Assembly (NCBI GenBank): GCA_019428825.1
Contig: JAHYJU010000003.1
Coordinates: 1 to 37,606, forward strand
DNA length: 37,606 bases
Direction of reading: 5' to 3'
DNA from: Patescibacteria group bacterium
GTDB lineage: Bacteria > Patescibacteriota > WWE3 > UBA101185 > UBA10185
The position numbers were made by a program, and so were the translations under genes. Within the stretch, counting starts at the first letter, position 1. The number at the start of each line of letters is the position of its first letter. A model generated the notes under the pieces. The model was not told where the DNA came from, ran no database searches, and saw nothing but the letters and a program-made list of their open reading frames with translations. Below, in pieces: positions 31,864 through 37,606 of this stretch.

Positions 31864-32250
31864 CTATTTACGAACCGAGTATTTTTTGAATACTGATGTA
31901 ATTTTTTTCAGATCCGCTTTTTTGTCAGCAATATCTAATCCTAGTTTTATCAATTTCTTTTGAGATATAGTAACTTTGTATCCGTTTAGTTCCAAAAAAG
32001 TCAGTGCTGCGTGTAATCCAGTTCTTTTGTTCCCATCTACAAAAGGATGGTTTCTAGTAATAGAATAAGTTAGAACAGCAGCTTTTTCATGAACAGATTT
32101 GTACATGTCTTTACCGGAAATGTTTGTAATGGGTCTATTGGCAGCTGATTCAAGGAGCGGGAGGTTTAGTACTCCTTTTGATCCTCCAAAACGTTGTATT
32201 TGATAATCGTGAAGAGCAAGAATTTCTTCAACACTTAGGTATCTCATCAT
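31864..32250 (-). CDS. doc: Doc-type Fic toxin
   Basis: 128 residues, typical Doc length. The Fic motif is HPFVDGNKRTG, complete for catalysis. Doc proteins phosphorylate EF-Tu and stop translation; this reaction is known from phage P1 Doc and is inferred here. It begins at one of two adjacent ATG codons (ATGATG), the first overlapping the antitoxin TGA, so it is coupled to the antitoxin. Confidence 0.93.
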   Translation of the reverse strand: MMRYLSVEEILALHDYQIQRFGGSKGVLNLPLLESAANRPITNISGKDMYKSVHEKAAVLTYSITRNHPFVDGNKRTGLHAALTFLELNGYKVTISQKKLIKLGLDIADKKADLKKITSVFKKYSVRK

Positions 32251-32480
32251 TTTGCCAATTCTCTAAATGCCTCTTGATACCTATCTGCTAATGAATCGGC
32301 AATTTTAAGAAACTCGGGTGAAATGTTACCTGAATTTTCTTTTTCTATTAAAAGTTTATCTTGTACTTGTTCTACAAATACCTCGGTTCCAACACCGATA
32401 TTTAATTTTTCCAGTATCTGACTTGGGATTATAATTCCTACCGAATTACCTATTTTTTTTAGTTTTTGAGTATATTTCAT
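32247..32480 (-). CDS. AbrB/MazE-type antitoxin of Doc
   Basis: 77 residues. The N-terminal ~45 residues form a SpoVT-AbrB swapped-hairpin DNA-binding domain (KLKKIGNSVGIIIPSQILEKL). The C-terminal part (SPEFLKIADSLADRYQEAFR) should be the segment that blocks the toxin. Phage P1 Doc pairs with Phd, so this uses an AbrB-type partner, a combination also found elsewhere. It lies directly before the toxin with a four-base overlap. The palindromes at 32482-32499 cover its promoter and probably serve autorepression. Confidence 0.9.
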   Translation of the reverse strand: MKYTQKLKKIGNSVGIIIPSQILEKLNIGVGTEVFVEQVQDKLLIEKENSGNISPEFLKIADSLADRYQEAFRELAK

Positions 32481-32481
32481 A

Positions 32482-32517
32482 GTTATAACATGTTATAACA
32501 TTATGTAATTTTGTCAA
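32482..32517 (-). promoter_or_regulatory. Promoter and twin-palindrome operator of the antitoxin
   Basis: The perfect palindrome GTTATAAC occurs twice, at 32482-32489 and 32492-32499, ten bases apart, so both copies lie on one face of the helix. TTGACA (32517-32512) lies upstream; TAACAT at spacing 16 or TATAAC at spacing 14 would be the -10. The antitoxin ATG follows the second palindrome after one base. Confidence 0.7.
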
Positions 32518-32523
32518 GAATTT

Positions 32524-32553
32524 GATGGGGGCACTTGTGATTATGTGCAATCC
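32524..32553 (+). repeat. Dispersed 30-base element, copy C
   Basis: Similar to the elements at 34409-34439 and 37375-37405. Shared parts are a G-rich start, TTGTGA, and ATGTGC followed by a CC end. This copy is more diverged. It lies just upstream of the toxin-antitoxin promoter. Confidence 0.4.
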
Positions 32554-32658
32554 GATAAGGCTCTTCAATTTACCCTTCAAAAGATAAGTTAAATTTTTAT
32601 TACAATGTCTAAAACATTACCACGTTATTTCAGAATTTCTATTTTTGTAAAATTTCTA

Positions 32659-32799
32659 TCAAAGTCCAAATAATCTAACGATCAAGATTATTACGGCAAT
32701 AACGATTAGTATGTGAATCAACTCACCTCCAATATGAAAAGAGAATCCTCCTAGCCATGCGATTACTAATATTATTATTATAATATCTAACAAACCCAT
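32659..32799 (-). CDS. Small membrane protein, lmo0937/DUF5670 family
   Basis: 46 residues with two membrane helices, LLDIIIIILVIAWLGGFSF and LIHILIVIAVIILIVRLF, joined by HIGGE. The pattern LGGFSFHIGGELIHILIVI matches the lmo0937 (DUF5670) family of tiny stress-associated membrane proteins, whose function is unknown. AGGAGGTGA ends six bases before the ATG. It is the most downstream gene of the small-membrane-protein cluster. Confidence 0.85.
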   Translation of the reverse strand: MGLLDIIIIILVIAWLGGFSFHIGGELIHILIVIAVIILIVRLFGL

Positions 32800-32867
32800 A
32801 CTTAATCACCTCCTAAGTTCCTACAACTATTTAAATTAAAACCAATACTCTCTCAATCTATCTATTT

Positions 32868-33281
32868 TTATTGCTGTTCCTTAGAAAATATTCTTACTAG
32901 CTTAACAAGTCCCCAGGCTAAGAGTGCGTATACTATCATTGCTACAAGTGTTGCCGGCTCAAGAACTGAGGTTGTTTCTATACCTTGGGACACGGAACTT
33001 TGGAATATTCCTTCAAAAGGAATTATGAACAACCCTGTTAATCCGTAAATAAAGCTCACAAAAGCACTCGATATACTAGCTCCCATCAACTTTAGAACAA
33101 GACGAAAAGCCAATAGAATTTCTACAGCCCCAAGTATGTAGTAAACCAAATATTCACTCGTTTGTGATTTAGTTGCCGATGTCTGGACTTGAGTCGTCAT
33201 AATCGGATCGTCACTATTATTTGAATTAGTTAACACACTATCATCTTCAGTAACTATCGTTTCTTTTAATATTTCTGCCAT
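32868..33281 (-). CDS. YggT-like membrane protein
   Basis: 137 residues. A polar N-terminus of about 40 residues rich in Ser, Thr, Asp and Asn (EDDSVLTNSNNSDDPIMTTQ) precedes three membrane helices (about 44-64, 72-92 and 110-130). The segment EYLVYYILGAVEILLAFRLV and the following FVSFIYGLTGLFIIPFEG resemble the YggT family, which has been linked to osmotic stress and turgor in other bacteria. GGTGA ends six bases before the ATG, and the longer leader motif GAAAGTAGGTGA is shared with 33326-33574. Confidence 0.75.
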   Translation of the reverse strand: MAEILKETIVTEDDSVLTNSNNSDDPIMTTQVQTSATKSQTSEYLVYYILGAVEILLAFRLVLKLMGASISSAFVSFIYGLTGLFIIPFEGIFQSSVSQGIETTSVLEPATLVAMIVYALLAWGLVKLVRIFSKEQQ

Positions 33282-33325
33282 ATTTTCTCACCTACTTTCA
33301 ATTTTTAATTTATTACAAGTTATTT

Positions 33326-33574
33326 TTACTTACGTACAAGATGTACTAAGAAAATAACCACAATTGCTCCAATTATTGCTACAATCAGGCTATAAAGATT
33401 AAATCCGGTAACACCCGATTTTCCTAACAGATCCATTAAGAAACCTCCTACCACTGCTCCAACTATTCCCAAAATAATATCCGTGAGGGTTCCTTGTTCG
33501 GAATTGGTTTTCATTATTATTGATGCAATCCATCCGACCAATGCTCCAAAAACTATCCAAAGTAATATACCCAT
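33326..33574 (-). CDS. GlsB/YeaQ/YmgE-type small membrane protein
   Basis: 82 residues from the start chosen here, with three helices rich in Gly: MGILLWIVFGALVGWIASII, LTDIILGIVGAVVGGFLMDL and LIVAIIGAIVVIFLVHLV. The GALVGWIAS and GIVGAVVGG repeats are characteristic of the transglycosylase-associated/GlsB family, whose members respond to acid and envelope stress in other bacteria. An ATG two codons earlier (33580) lies directly against the GGTGA and is less likely; from the ATG at 33574 the spacing is six bases, as in the neighbouring genes. Confidence 0.88.
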   Translation of the reverse strand: MGILLWIVFGALVGWIASIIMKTNSEQGTLTDIILGIVGAVVGGFLMDLLGKSGVTGFNLYSLIVAIIGAIVVIFLVHLVRK

Positions 33575-33611
33575 ATTCATTCACCTACTTTCACGTTCTA
33601 AATTTTTATTT

Positions 33612-33683
33612 CTAAATCGAAATAATTACTGCCGTAATAGTTCCTAACAAAGCCCCAATTGTAGCCCAAAGTACTATATACAT
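33612..33683 (-). CDS. 23-residue membrane peptide
   Basis: A 24-codon ORF encoding one hydrophobic helix (LWATIGALLGTITAVIIS). GAGGTGA ends six bases before the ATG, the same spacing as in the neighbouring genes, which argues for real translation. The peptide resembles the first helix of the GlsB-type neighbour (ILLWIVFGALVGWIAS), so it may be a truncated duplicate or a true micropeptide. Confidence 0.6.
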   Translation of the reverse strand: MYIVLWATIGALLGTITAVIISI

Positions 33684-33773
33684 ATTTATTCACCTCATTA
33701 CAAAAATTAATTAACTCTTGATCAGCAGTTTTAGTTTCTAACAAACTCTAACTCAGCCTTTATTCTGAAAACT

Positions 33774-34013
33774 TTATTCTGATGGAATATCCTCAGGCTG
33801 GGTATCAGGAATAACTACTTCCGGAGATTCCACATTAATTTCAGGAGTAGGCACGTTGATCTCAACCGGCTTCATATTTTTTATTGCCGGAATAGCAAAG
33901 TACAAAATAACTCCGAGAAATATAACTATAATTACAACACCTACTAGAAAGCCACTCCCTCCTCTATCCCCGTCTTCCTTTACAGGTGCTGGGTTGTTTA
34001 CCACTGTTGTCAT
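33774..34013 (-). CDS. Single-helix membrane protein with Pro/Glu-rich tail
   Basis: 79 residues. A polar start MTTVVNNPAPVKEDGDRGGS leads to one membrane helix (GFLVGVVIIVIFLGVILYFA, about 21-40) and then an extracellular Pro-, Val- and Glu-rich tail (VEINVPTPEINVESPEVVIP). The NNPAP start and GSGFLVGV are reminiscent of short proteins often seen beside GlsB- and YggT-like genes in other genomes. Function is unknown. GGTGA ends seven bases before the ATG within the shared leader motif GAAAGTGGGTGA. Confidence 0.75.
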   Translation of the reverse strand: MTTVVNNPAPVKEDGDRGGSGFLVGVVIIVIFLGVILYFAIPAIKNMKPVEINVPTPEINVESPEVVIPDTQPEDIPSE

Positions 34014-34110
34014 ATATTATTCACCCACTTTCAGGTTCCTAAAATAATTACGTATTAAATTTTATAAATTGGTTAAAATAAACTAATCTAAAGGGTTAAG
34101 GAGTTATTTT

Positions 34111-34290
34111 TCAGCCTAACTTTTTAATTATCTTTTTTATGATAGTTTTCTCAGGTAGATATTTTACTAATGCTTGTTCGACAAGAGATGTCAGAGTTAT
34201 TTCCTCAACAACCGACTGAGCTTTTGCTTGTTTAGCTATAGAGGGATCAATGAATAAGGTAATTCGTTGTTTTTTAATTTGATTTGTCAT
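34111..34290 (-). CDS. Small CopG/RHH-like DNA-binding protein
   Basis: 59 residues. A strand-like start (KKQRITLFIDPSIAKQAKA) is followed by two helices (EEITLTSLVEQALVKYL, then KKIIKKLG), the pattern of a ribbon-helix-helix fold that binds DNA as a dimer. No toxin gene is adjacent, so it may be a stand-alone regulator. A nested set of inverted repeats directly upstream (34293-34350) would be its operator if it controls itself. A TAGTAT box ends seven bases before the ATG. It is the first gene of the small-membrane-protein cluster on this strand. Confidence 0.72.
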   Translation of the reverse strand: MTNQIKKQRITLFIDPSIAKQAKAQSVVEEITLTSLVEQALVKYLPEKTIIKKIIKKLG

Positions 34291-34292
34291 AC

Positions 34293-34350
34293 TTCATATA
34301 CTACACTTATTGTAGTGGTTGTCGATAGACAACCACTTTAACTATATGAA
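34293..34350. promoter_or_regulatory. Nested inverted repeats upstream of the CopG-like gene
   Basis: Outer arms TTCATATA (34293-34300) and TATATGAA (34343-34350); an inner perfect hairpin GTGGTTGTC (34315-34323), loop GATA, GACAACCAC (34328-34336); and CTACA/TGTAG at 34301-34315. A -35-like TCGACA and a -10-like TAGTAT for the minus-strand gene lie inside. This looks like an operator or a divergent regulatory site. Confidence 0.6.
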
Positions 34351-34408
34351 ATATCGTTGAGTATATCTGAATGATTTTGAAAAAGAATGGAATGGATGTA
34401 TAGAAAAT

Positions 34409-34439
34409 GTGGTGGGCCATTTGTGAAGAAGTGAGAACC
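34409..34439 (+). repeat. Dispersed 31-base element, copy A
   Basis: 28 of 31 bases identical to 37375-37405. Both start GTGGTGGGCCATTTGTGA, and both lie 22-54 bases before a leaderless plus-strand gene. Confidence 0.8.
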
Positions 34440-34480
34440 ATTTTTGAATAAATTTTAAATTATTTTGTTCTTAAATATGA

Positions 34481-34486
34481 TATTAT
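34481..34486 (+). promoter_or_regulatory. -10 box of M16 paralog 2, leaderless
   Basis: TATTAT ending six bases before the ATG at 34493, with no Shine-Dalgarno site. Confidence 0.6.
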
Positions 34487-34492
34487 GTAAAA

Positions 34493-35785
34493 ATGATTAT
34501 CCTCAATGATTTCAACGTAAAAAGGGAGAGTATAAAGCTTCCAAATGGTTGCAATTTAACCCTTTTCAAACGTTCTAATACGCCAGTATATATGATGTTT
34601 TCACTAATTATTGGATCGAGATTCGACCCGGTAGGTAAGGAAGGATTGGCACATTTTTTTGAGCACATGCTTGTCGCCGGTACAAAAAATTTTTCAACAA
34701 AAGATCTTTTAGCAGGATATTTAGAGGATTTAGGGGGTTCAGTGGGAGCTTCTACAGATGTAGATATTTTAAAAATAAGACTTTCTCTTGGAGATCCAAA
34801 AGATATTGAGTCCGGGGTGTATCTTTTATCGGAAATACTTTTTAACTCGCTATTCGATGACAACACTATTGAGAATGAAAGAAAAGCAATATTAAGGGAA
34901 TTAGAGTCTAGTAATGCAAACCCCGCAAAAACAATATATGAGGTAAAAAGAAGATTGTTTTATCAAGATACCGAGGTGGGGAGATCTACACTTGGGACAG
35001 TTGAAAGCATAAATAATATTAATAAATCCGATCTACTAGACTATTTTAATAATAAAATTACAGCTTCATTATCCGATATAACTATCTCTGGGGATCTAGA
35101 TATTAATGAAATAAAGCCACTTTTTGAAAAGTATCTTTCGTTAGAAGAAGGAATCAAGCCTTTGTTTGAAGATAAATTACCAATAATTAGAAATAAACTT
35201 ACTGATTTCGAATATTTTGATAATGAGAGTATGGAGACGTTGTTGGGTTTTAGAACAGAAAATATTTTACACGAAGATACTAAGGCTCTAGATGTTCTTA
35301 CGAGTATTTTAACAGGAGGTAGAACCGGGTTGTTAATAAAAAAATTAAGGTATGAGAAGGGGTTGGTTTATTCTGTTAGATCTCGCAATGAATCTTCGTT
35401 TAATTTCGGAAGTACCTACATAAGTTGCCCGATATCTAAAGATAAAATACAAGAGGTGTTGGATACTATTTGTTTGGAGTTAAGAAGGATCTCAGAAAAG
35501 GGCCCTACCTTGGAAGAATTGCAGCTAGTTAAAAATAGGATTTTAAAATCTATTAATATTCGTATGCAAACCTCAGAGGCTTGGGTCTGGTTTCATTATT
35601 ATGAAAATCTATTTTTCCCTGAAGAAATTTGGACCATTGAGGATTATTTAAGTTCTATTGAAAAAACCTCAGCCGAGGATATTAAAAGGGTGGCAGAAAA
35701 ATATTTTACAAATGATAACTGGTACCTAGCTTTTGCAGGGCCTGTAGATGAATCCTTTATTGATAATATAAAAGTATCTTTGTAA
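34493..35785 (+). CDS. M16 family zinc metallopeptidase, paralog 2
   Basis: 430 residues, clearly related to the M16 protein at 8306-9595 (shared SRFDPVGKEGLAHF-type segment, EKGLVYSVRS against ENGLVYSLKV, and AFAGPV against ALCGDV at the end). The zinc motif is HFFEH, with the distal Glu in NERKAILRELESSNANP. There is no signal peptide. M16 enzymes often work as pairs of an active and an inactive chain; here both copies keep the motif, so two active enzymes or a heterodimer are both possible. The -10 box is six bases before the ATG and element A lies 54 bases before it. Confidence 0.92.
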   Translation: MIILNDFNVKRESIKLPNGCNLTLFKRSNTPVYMMFSLIIGSRFDPVGKEGLAHFFEHMLVAGTKNFSTKDLLAGYLEDLGGSVGASTDVDILKIRLSLGDPKDIESGVYLLSEILFNSLFDDNTIENERKAILRELESSNANPAKTIYEVKRRLFYQDTEVGRSTLGTVESINNINKSDLLDYFNNKITASLSDITISGDLDINEIKPLFEKYLSLEEGIKPLFEDKLPIIRNKLTDFEYFDNESMETLLGFRTENILHEDTKALDVLTSILTGGRTGLLIKKLRYEKGLVYSVRSRNESSFNFGSTYISCPISKDKIQEVLDTICLELRRISEKGPTLEELQLVKNRILKSINIRMQTSEAWVWFHYYENLFFPEEIWTIEDYLSSIEKTSAEDIKRVAEKYFTNDNWYLAFAGPVDESFIDNIKVSL

Positions 35786-35815
35786 GCTTAGATATTTGAT
35801 TTAAATTGAAACGTC

Positions 35816-37297
35816 TTAATAATTTATAGAATATTCCAATTTGTTGAGACGATCCTCCATATTTAAGTACCCCATATCGATAGTATCTCTTCCCTTTGCA
35901 AACTCTATGTATTTTTTATTACCCATAGAATAGTCTTCGTGCATATGTATTCTCTCTTCTTTATTTCCGGGATTAATGGTGTACCATTTTTTCTCATCGT
36001 ATATATAAACATTTACAAAATAATGTCCAGAAACCGGAATTTTTTCATCGTTTTTCCAATTTGGGTTATCTTTTAACCAGTCTTCTTCTATTGTATCTAC
36101 TATTAAGGAGGGAACACCTTTTGCAAGTAATAAAGCTCTCGTAATATAGGAAATTTGAGTACATCCATTGATGTTTCTAACCCTTGTGTGGCCAGATATT
36201 AGATTATTTTCATCTAGAAGTTCGTCTGCACTTGTATCCCATTTATCTATTTTTGGAATTGGCCTATTTTCTCTCGCTTTATCTAGAATTTCTATAGAGG
36301 GCATCATAGATCTAATGTATCTACATACTTCTTCAACTAATTCTAACCCTGATAGTTTGTTTTTAGGGTCAATTTCTTTTGATATTTTTAATACGTTCTC
36401 TGTAATTTTTGTTCTTGGTCCTTCATCCTTAGCCCTACTAATTTGTTTGATGTAGTCTATAGAATACTGAATAATATCTTCTTTATCGTAGTAAATGTCC
36501 GGTTTTATTTTTGTTTCTTCAATCGGTCTTGTTTCTCCGGCTAAAACAAATCTCCACGTTGGAATTTTAACGATATAGGTTTCTCCGTCAATAACAACTT
36601 CGCTTTCTATGGGATTAGCACTACCTCCTTTTGTTTTTGTTCCAATCAAAACGCAGTTCGTTCCTGCTTTCATAGTTGCAATAAATCTTTCGGCTGAGCT
36701 AAATGTATTAGTTGATGTTAGGATAACAATAGGCTTGTAATAAGGATTTTCACTATTTGACTCTGTGGGTAAAGATACCCGTTGCAAACCTGTGTCCTCC
36801 GGTCCAAGAAAGATGTTTGTTCCCATATCATTGCTTTCAGGATTAATAAAATATTTCTGAGCAAAATTTCTTGCGGGCGCTTCTTGCCCACCCCCATTAT
36901 CACGAAGATCTATAATTATTCCGTCTGTAGAGTCCTTGTAAGGTAAAAATTGATCTTCTAGATCTGTTAACTTAATTCCTGATAGTGTAGGAATTTTGAT
37001 ATATAAGATATTATCGATAACTTCACTACTTGGCGCTCTTTCAGGATCTAAAGATCGTTTTTGTGTTTCATAATTTGAACTCTTTTTCCTTATACTTGCA
37101 TGGGGGTTGTTTAACAGCTCTATTAGTTCATTGATTTCTTCTAGTGCCCCCTCTTTTTCTATTTTAGTAGCCTTTTCCATGTATTTTTTATATTCCTCGT
37201 CATTTAGAAAGGGGTAGGTGGTTGCTATCTGCGTAAGTATTTGTGAGGGGTAGTCTTTTTCTTCTCTTTCAATTTCATATATGCGTTCAACACTCAT
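35816..37297 (-). CDS. S41 peptidase fused to a transglutaminase-like domain
   Basis: 493 residues without signal peptide. Residues about 55-270 form an S41 (tricorn/CtpA-like) core: NNPHASI with His65, DGIIIDLRDNGGGQ, and STNTFSSAERF with a likely nucleophile at Ser200. In the segment GTKTKGGS the lysine position of CtpA-type enzymes is Gly, so it is closer to the Ser-His type; no PDZ domain is seen. Residues about 300-480 resemble a transglutaminase-like thiol hydrolase: NGCTQISYITRALLLAKGV with Cys379, GHYFVNVYI with His425, and YTINPG where Asn replaces the usual Asp. Joining two protease folds in one cytoplasmic chain is unusual. TAAAAT ends six bases before the ATG. Confidence 0.8.
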   Translation of the reverse strand: MSVERIYEIEREEKDYPSQILTQIATTYPFLNDEEYKKYMEKATKIEKEGALEEINELIELLNNPHASIRKKSSNYETQKRSLDPERAPSSEVIDNILYIKIPTLSGIKLTDLEDQFLPYKDSTDGIIIDLRDNGGGQEAPARNFAQKYFINPESNDMGTNIFLGPEDTGLQRVSLPTESNSENPYYKPIVILTSTNTFSSAERFIATMKAGTNCVLIGTKTKGGSANPIESEVVIDGETYIVKIPTWRFVLAGETRPIEETKIKPDIYYDKEDIIQYSIDYIKQISRAKDEGPRTKITENVLKISKEIDPKNKLSGLELVEEVCRYIRSMMPSIEILDKARENRPIPKIDKWDTSADELLDENNLISGHTRVRNINGCTQISYITRALLLAKGVPSLIVDTIEEDWLKDNPNWKNDEKIPVSGHYFVNVYIYDEKKWYTINPGNKEERIHMHEDYSMGNKKYIEFAKGRDTIDMGYLNMEDRLNKLEYSINY

Positions 37298-37303
37298 ACT
37301 ATA

Positions 37304-37309
37304 ATTTTA
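37304..37309 (-). promoter_or_regulatory. -10 box of the S41 fusion gene, leaderless
   Basis: TAAAAT on the minus strand, six bases before the ATG at 37297. No Shine-Dalgarno site. Confidence 0.55.
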
Positions 37310-37374
37310 GCATAAAAAATTGTTTACCCCTCCGTTTATACTTATGAAATAGATTGATATAACAACAAAAAAAC

Positions 37375-37405
37375 GTGGTGGGCCATTTGTGAGGATGTGC
37401 GAACC
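37375..37405 (+). repeat. Dispersed 31-base element, copy B
   Basis: Near-identical to 34409-34439 (three differences). It ends nine bases before the TATAAT of the right-edge gene. Its reverse complement ends GGCCCACCA(C), which recalls a tRNA acceptor end with CCA, but no T arm or full tRNA can be folded. Confidence 0.8.
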
Positions 37406-37414
37406 GCATAATGA

Positions 37415-37420
37415 TATAAT
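37415..37420 (+). promoter_or_regulatory. -10 box of the right-edge gene, leaderless
   Basis: Perfect TATAAT ending six bases before the ATG at 37427. Confidence 0.65.
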
Positions 37421-37426
37421 TGCTAC

Positions 37427-37606
37427 ATGAACGATGAATCTTTTACTAAGAAGATAATTAGTGATGAAAAACCACAATCAATCGAAAAATCTGTGTCAGA
37501 TGAAATAAAAGCCCATGCATATAATATAGTTGAGAGGTTTGCAGAAGATAATAAAACCCCAGTTATTACAGATAAGTTACCAACTGAAATTGCCCCGTCG
37601 GGAGAT
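37427..37606 (+). CDS. N-terminal fragment of an unknown protein
   Basis: The frame is open from the ATG to the right edge, 60 codons. The segment is acidic and polar (MNDESFTKKIISDEKPQSIE, then SDEIKAHAYNIVERFAEDNK), without signal peptide. No family can be named from this part. Its start is leaderless, six bases after a TATAAT, and it is preceded by element B. The acidic beginning is reminiscent of the nuclease-like gene at 28543, but the similarity is too weak to claim homology. Confidence 0.6.
   Translation, partial: MNDESFTKKIISDEKPQSIEKSVSDEIKAHAYNIVERFAEDNKTPVITDKLPTEIAPSGD

Noticed and set aside
37375-37405. Element B as a tRNA on the minus strand
   Set aside because: The GGCCCACCA end looks right, but no five-base-pair T stem around a TTCNANN loop can be formed and no other arms follow.
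455-37606. Alternative genetic code 25 (UGA as glycine)
   Set aside because: TGA ends tyrS, the DUF5670 gene, the CopG-like gene, the antitoxin and others exactly where families end, and no gene needs TGA read-through.
1-37606. CRISPR array or IS element
   Set aside because: No regularly spaced direct repeats of 25-40 bases and no transposase or integrase frame were seen; the only dispersed repeats are the palindromes and the 31-base element.

Overview
The window is AT-rich, densely packed bacterial chromosome. Small or streamlined versions of universal proteins (a trigger factor without its isomerase domain, a PheT without its OB tRNA-binding insert, a ThrRS without TGS), many tiny membrane proteins, a monoderm-type LPETG surface protein and an isolated IscS-IscU-MnmA set together suggest a Candidate Phyla Radiation (Patescibacteria) genome. 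A Dojkabacteria- or Microgenomates-like lineage is my guess, not something the sequence proves. TGA is used as a normal stop, so this is code 11 and not the UGA=Gly code of Gracilibacteria/Absconditabacteria. No rRNA, CRISPR array, insertion sequence or prophage was recognised.

Layout. 1-5272: end of an unknown gene, tyrS with a small membrane protein overlapping its stop, two small unknown genes, and a class A penicillin-binding protein. 5311-9595: pheS-pheT and an M16 peptidase on the plus strand. 9602-14390: an ABC exporter, then the classical thrS-infC-rpmI-rplT operon, both on the minus strand. 14562-17612: a small unknown gene, a candidate structured RNA with its own promoter and terminator, a membrane protein, a cupin and a possible TIKI/TraB-like protein. 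17632-20588: ppdK flanked by palindromic repeats, then tRNA-Val(GAC) with a tandemly duplicated upstream region. 20839-27508: tig-clpP, iscS-iscU-mnmA, a zinc-ribbon protein, a HAD hydrolase and murA. 27594-34350 is accessory and envelope related: an LPETG surface protein, a PD-(D/E)XK-like nuclease candidate, an ECF sigma factor between a secreted protein and a membrane anti-sigma candidate, an AbrB/Doc toxin-antitoxin pair, and a run of tiny membrane proteins (DUF5670, YggT, GlsB, a 23-residue peptide, a one-helix protein) ending at a small CopG-like protein. 34409-37606: a second M16 peptidase, an S41-transglutaminase fusion, and the start of one more gene.

Two kinds of gene start stand out. 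Housekeeping or monocistronic genes (PBP, ppdK, murA, M16, S41 and others) have a TATAAT-like box ending about 6-10 nt before the start codon and no Shine-Dalgarno site, which is the signature of leaderless mRNA. The envelope and stress genes have a strong GGTGA-type site exactly six or seven nt before the ATG, and three share a longer leader motif. infC has a strong Shine-Dalgarno site followed by an AUA start codon. The genes read mainly as translation (aminoacyl-tRNA synthetases, IF3, L20, L35, tRNA), protein quality control (TF, ClpP, M16, S41), sulfur transfer to tRNA, peptidoglycan synthesis, and envelope-stress sensing.
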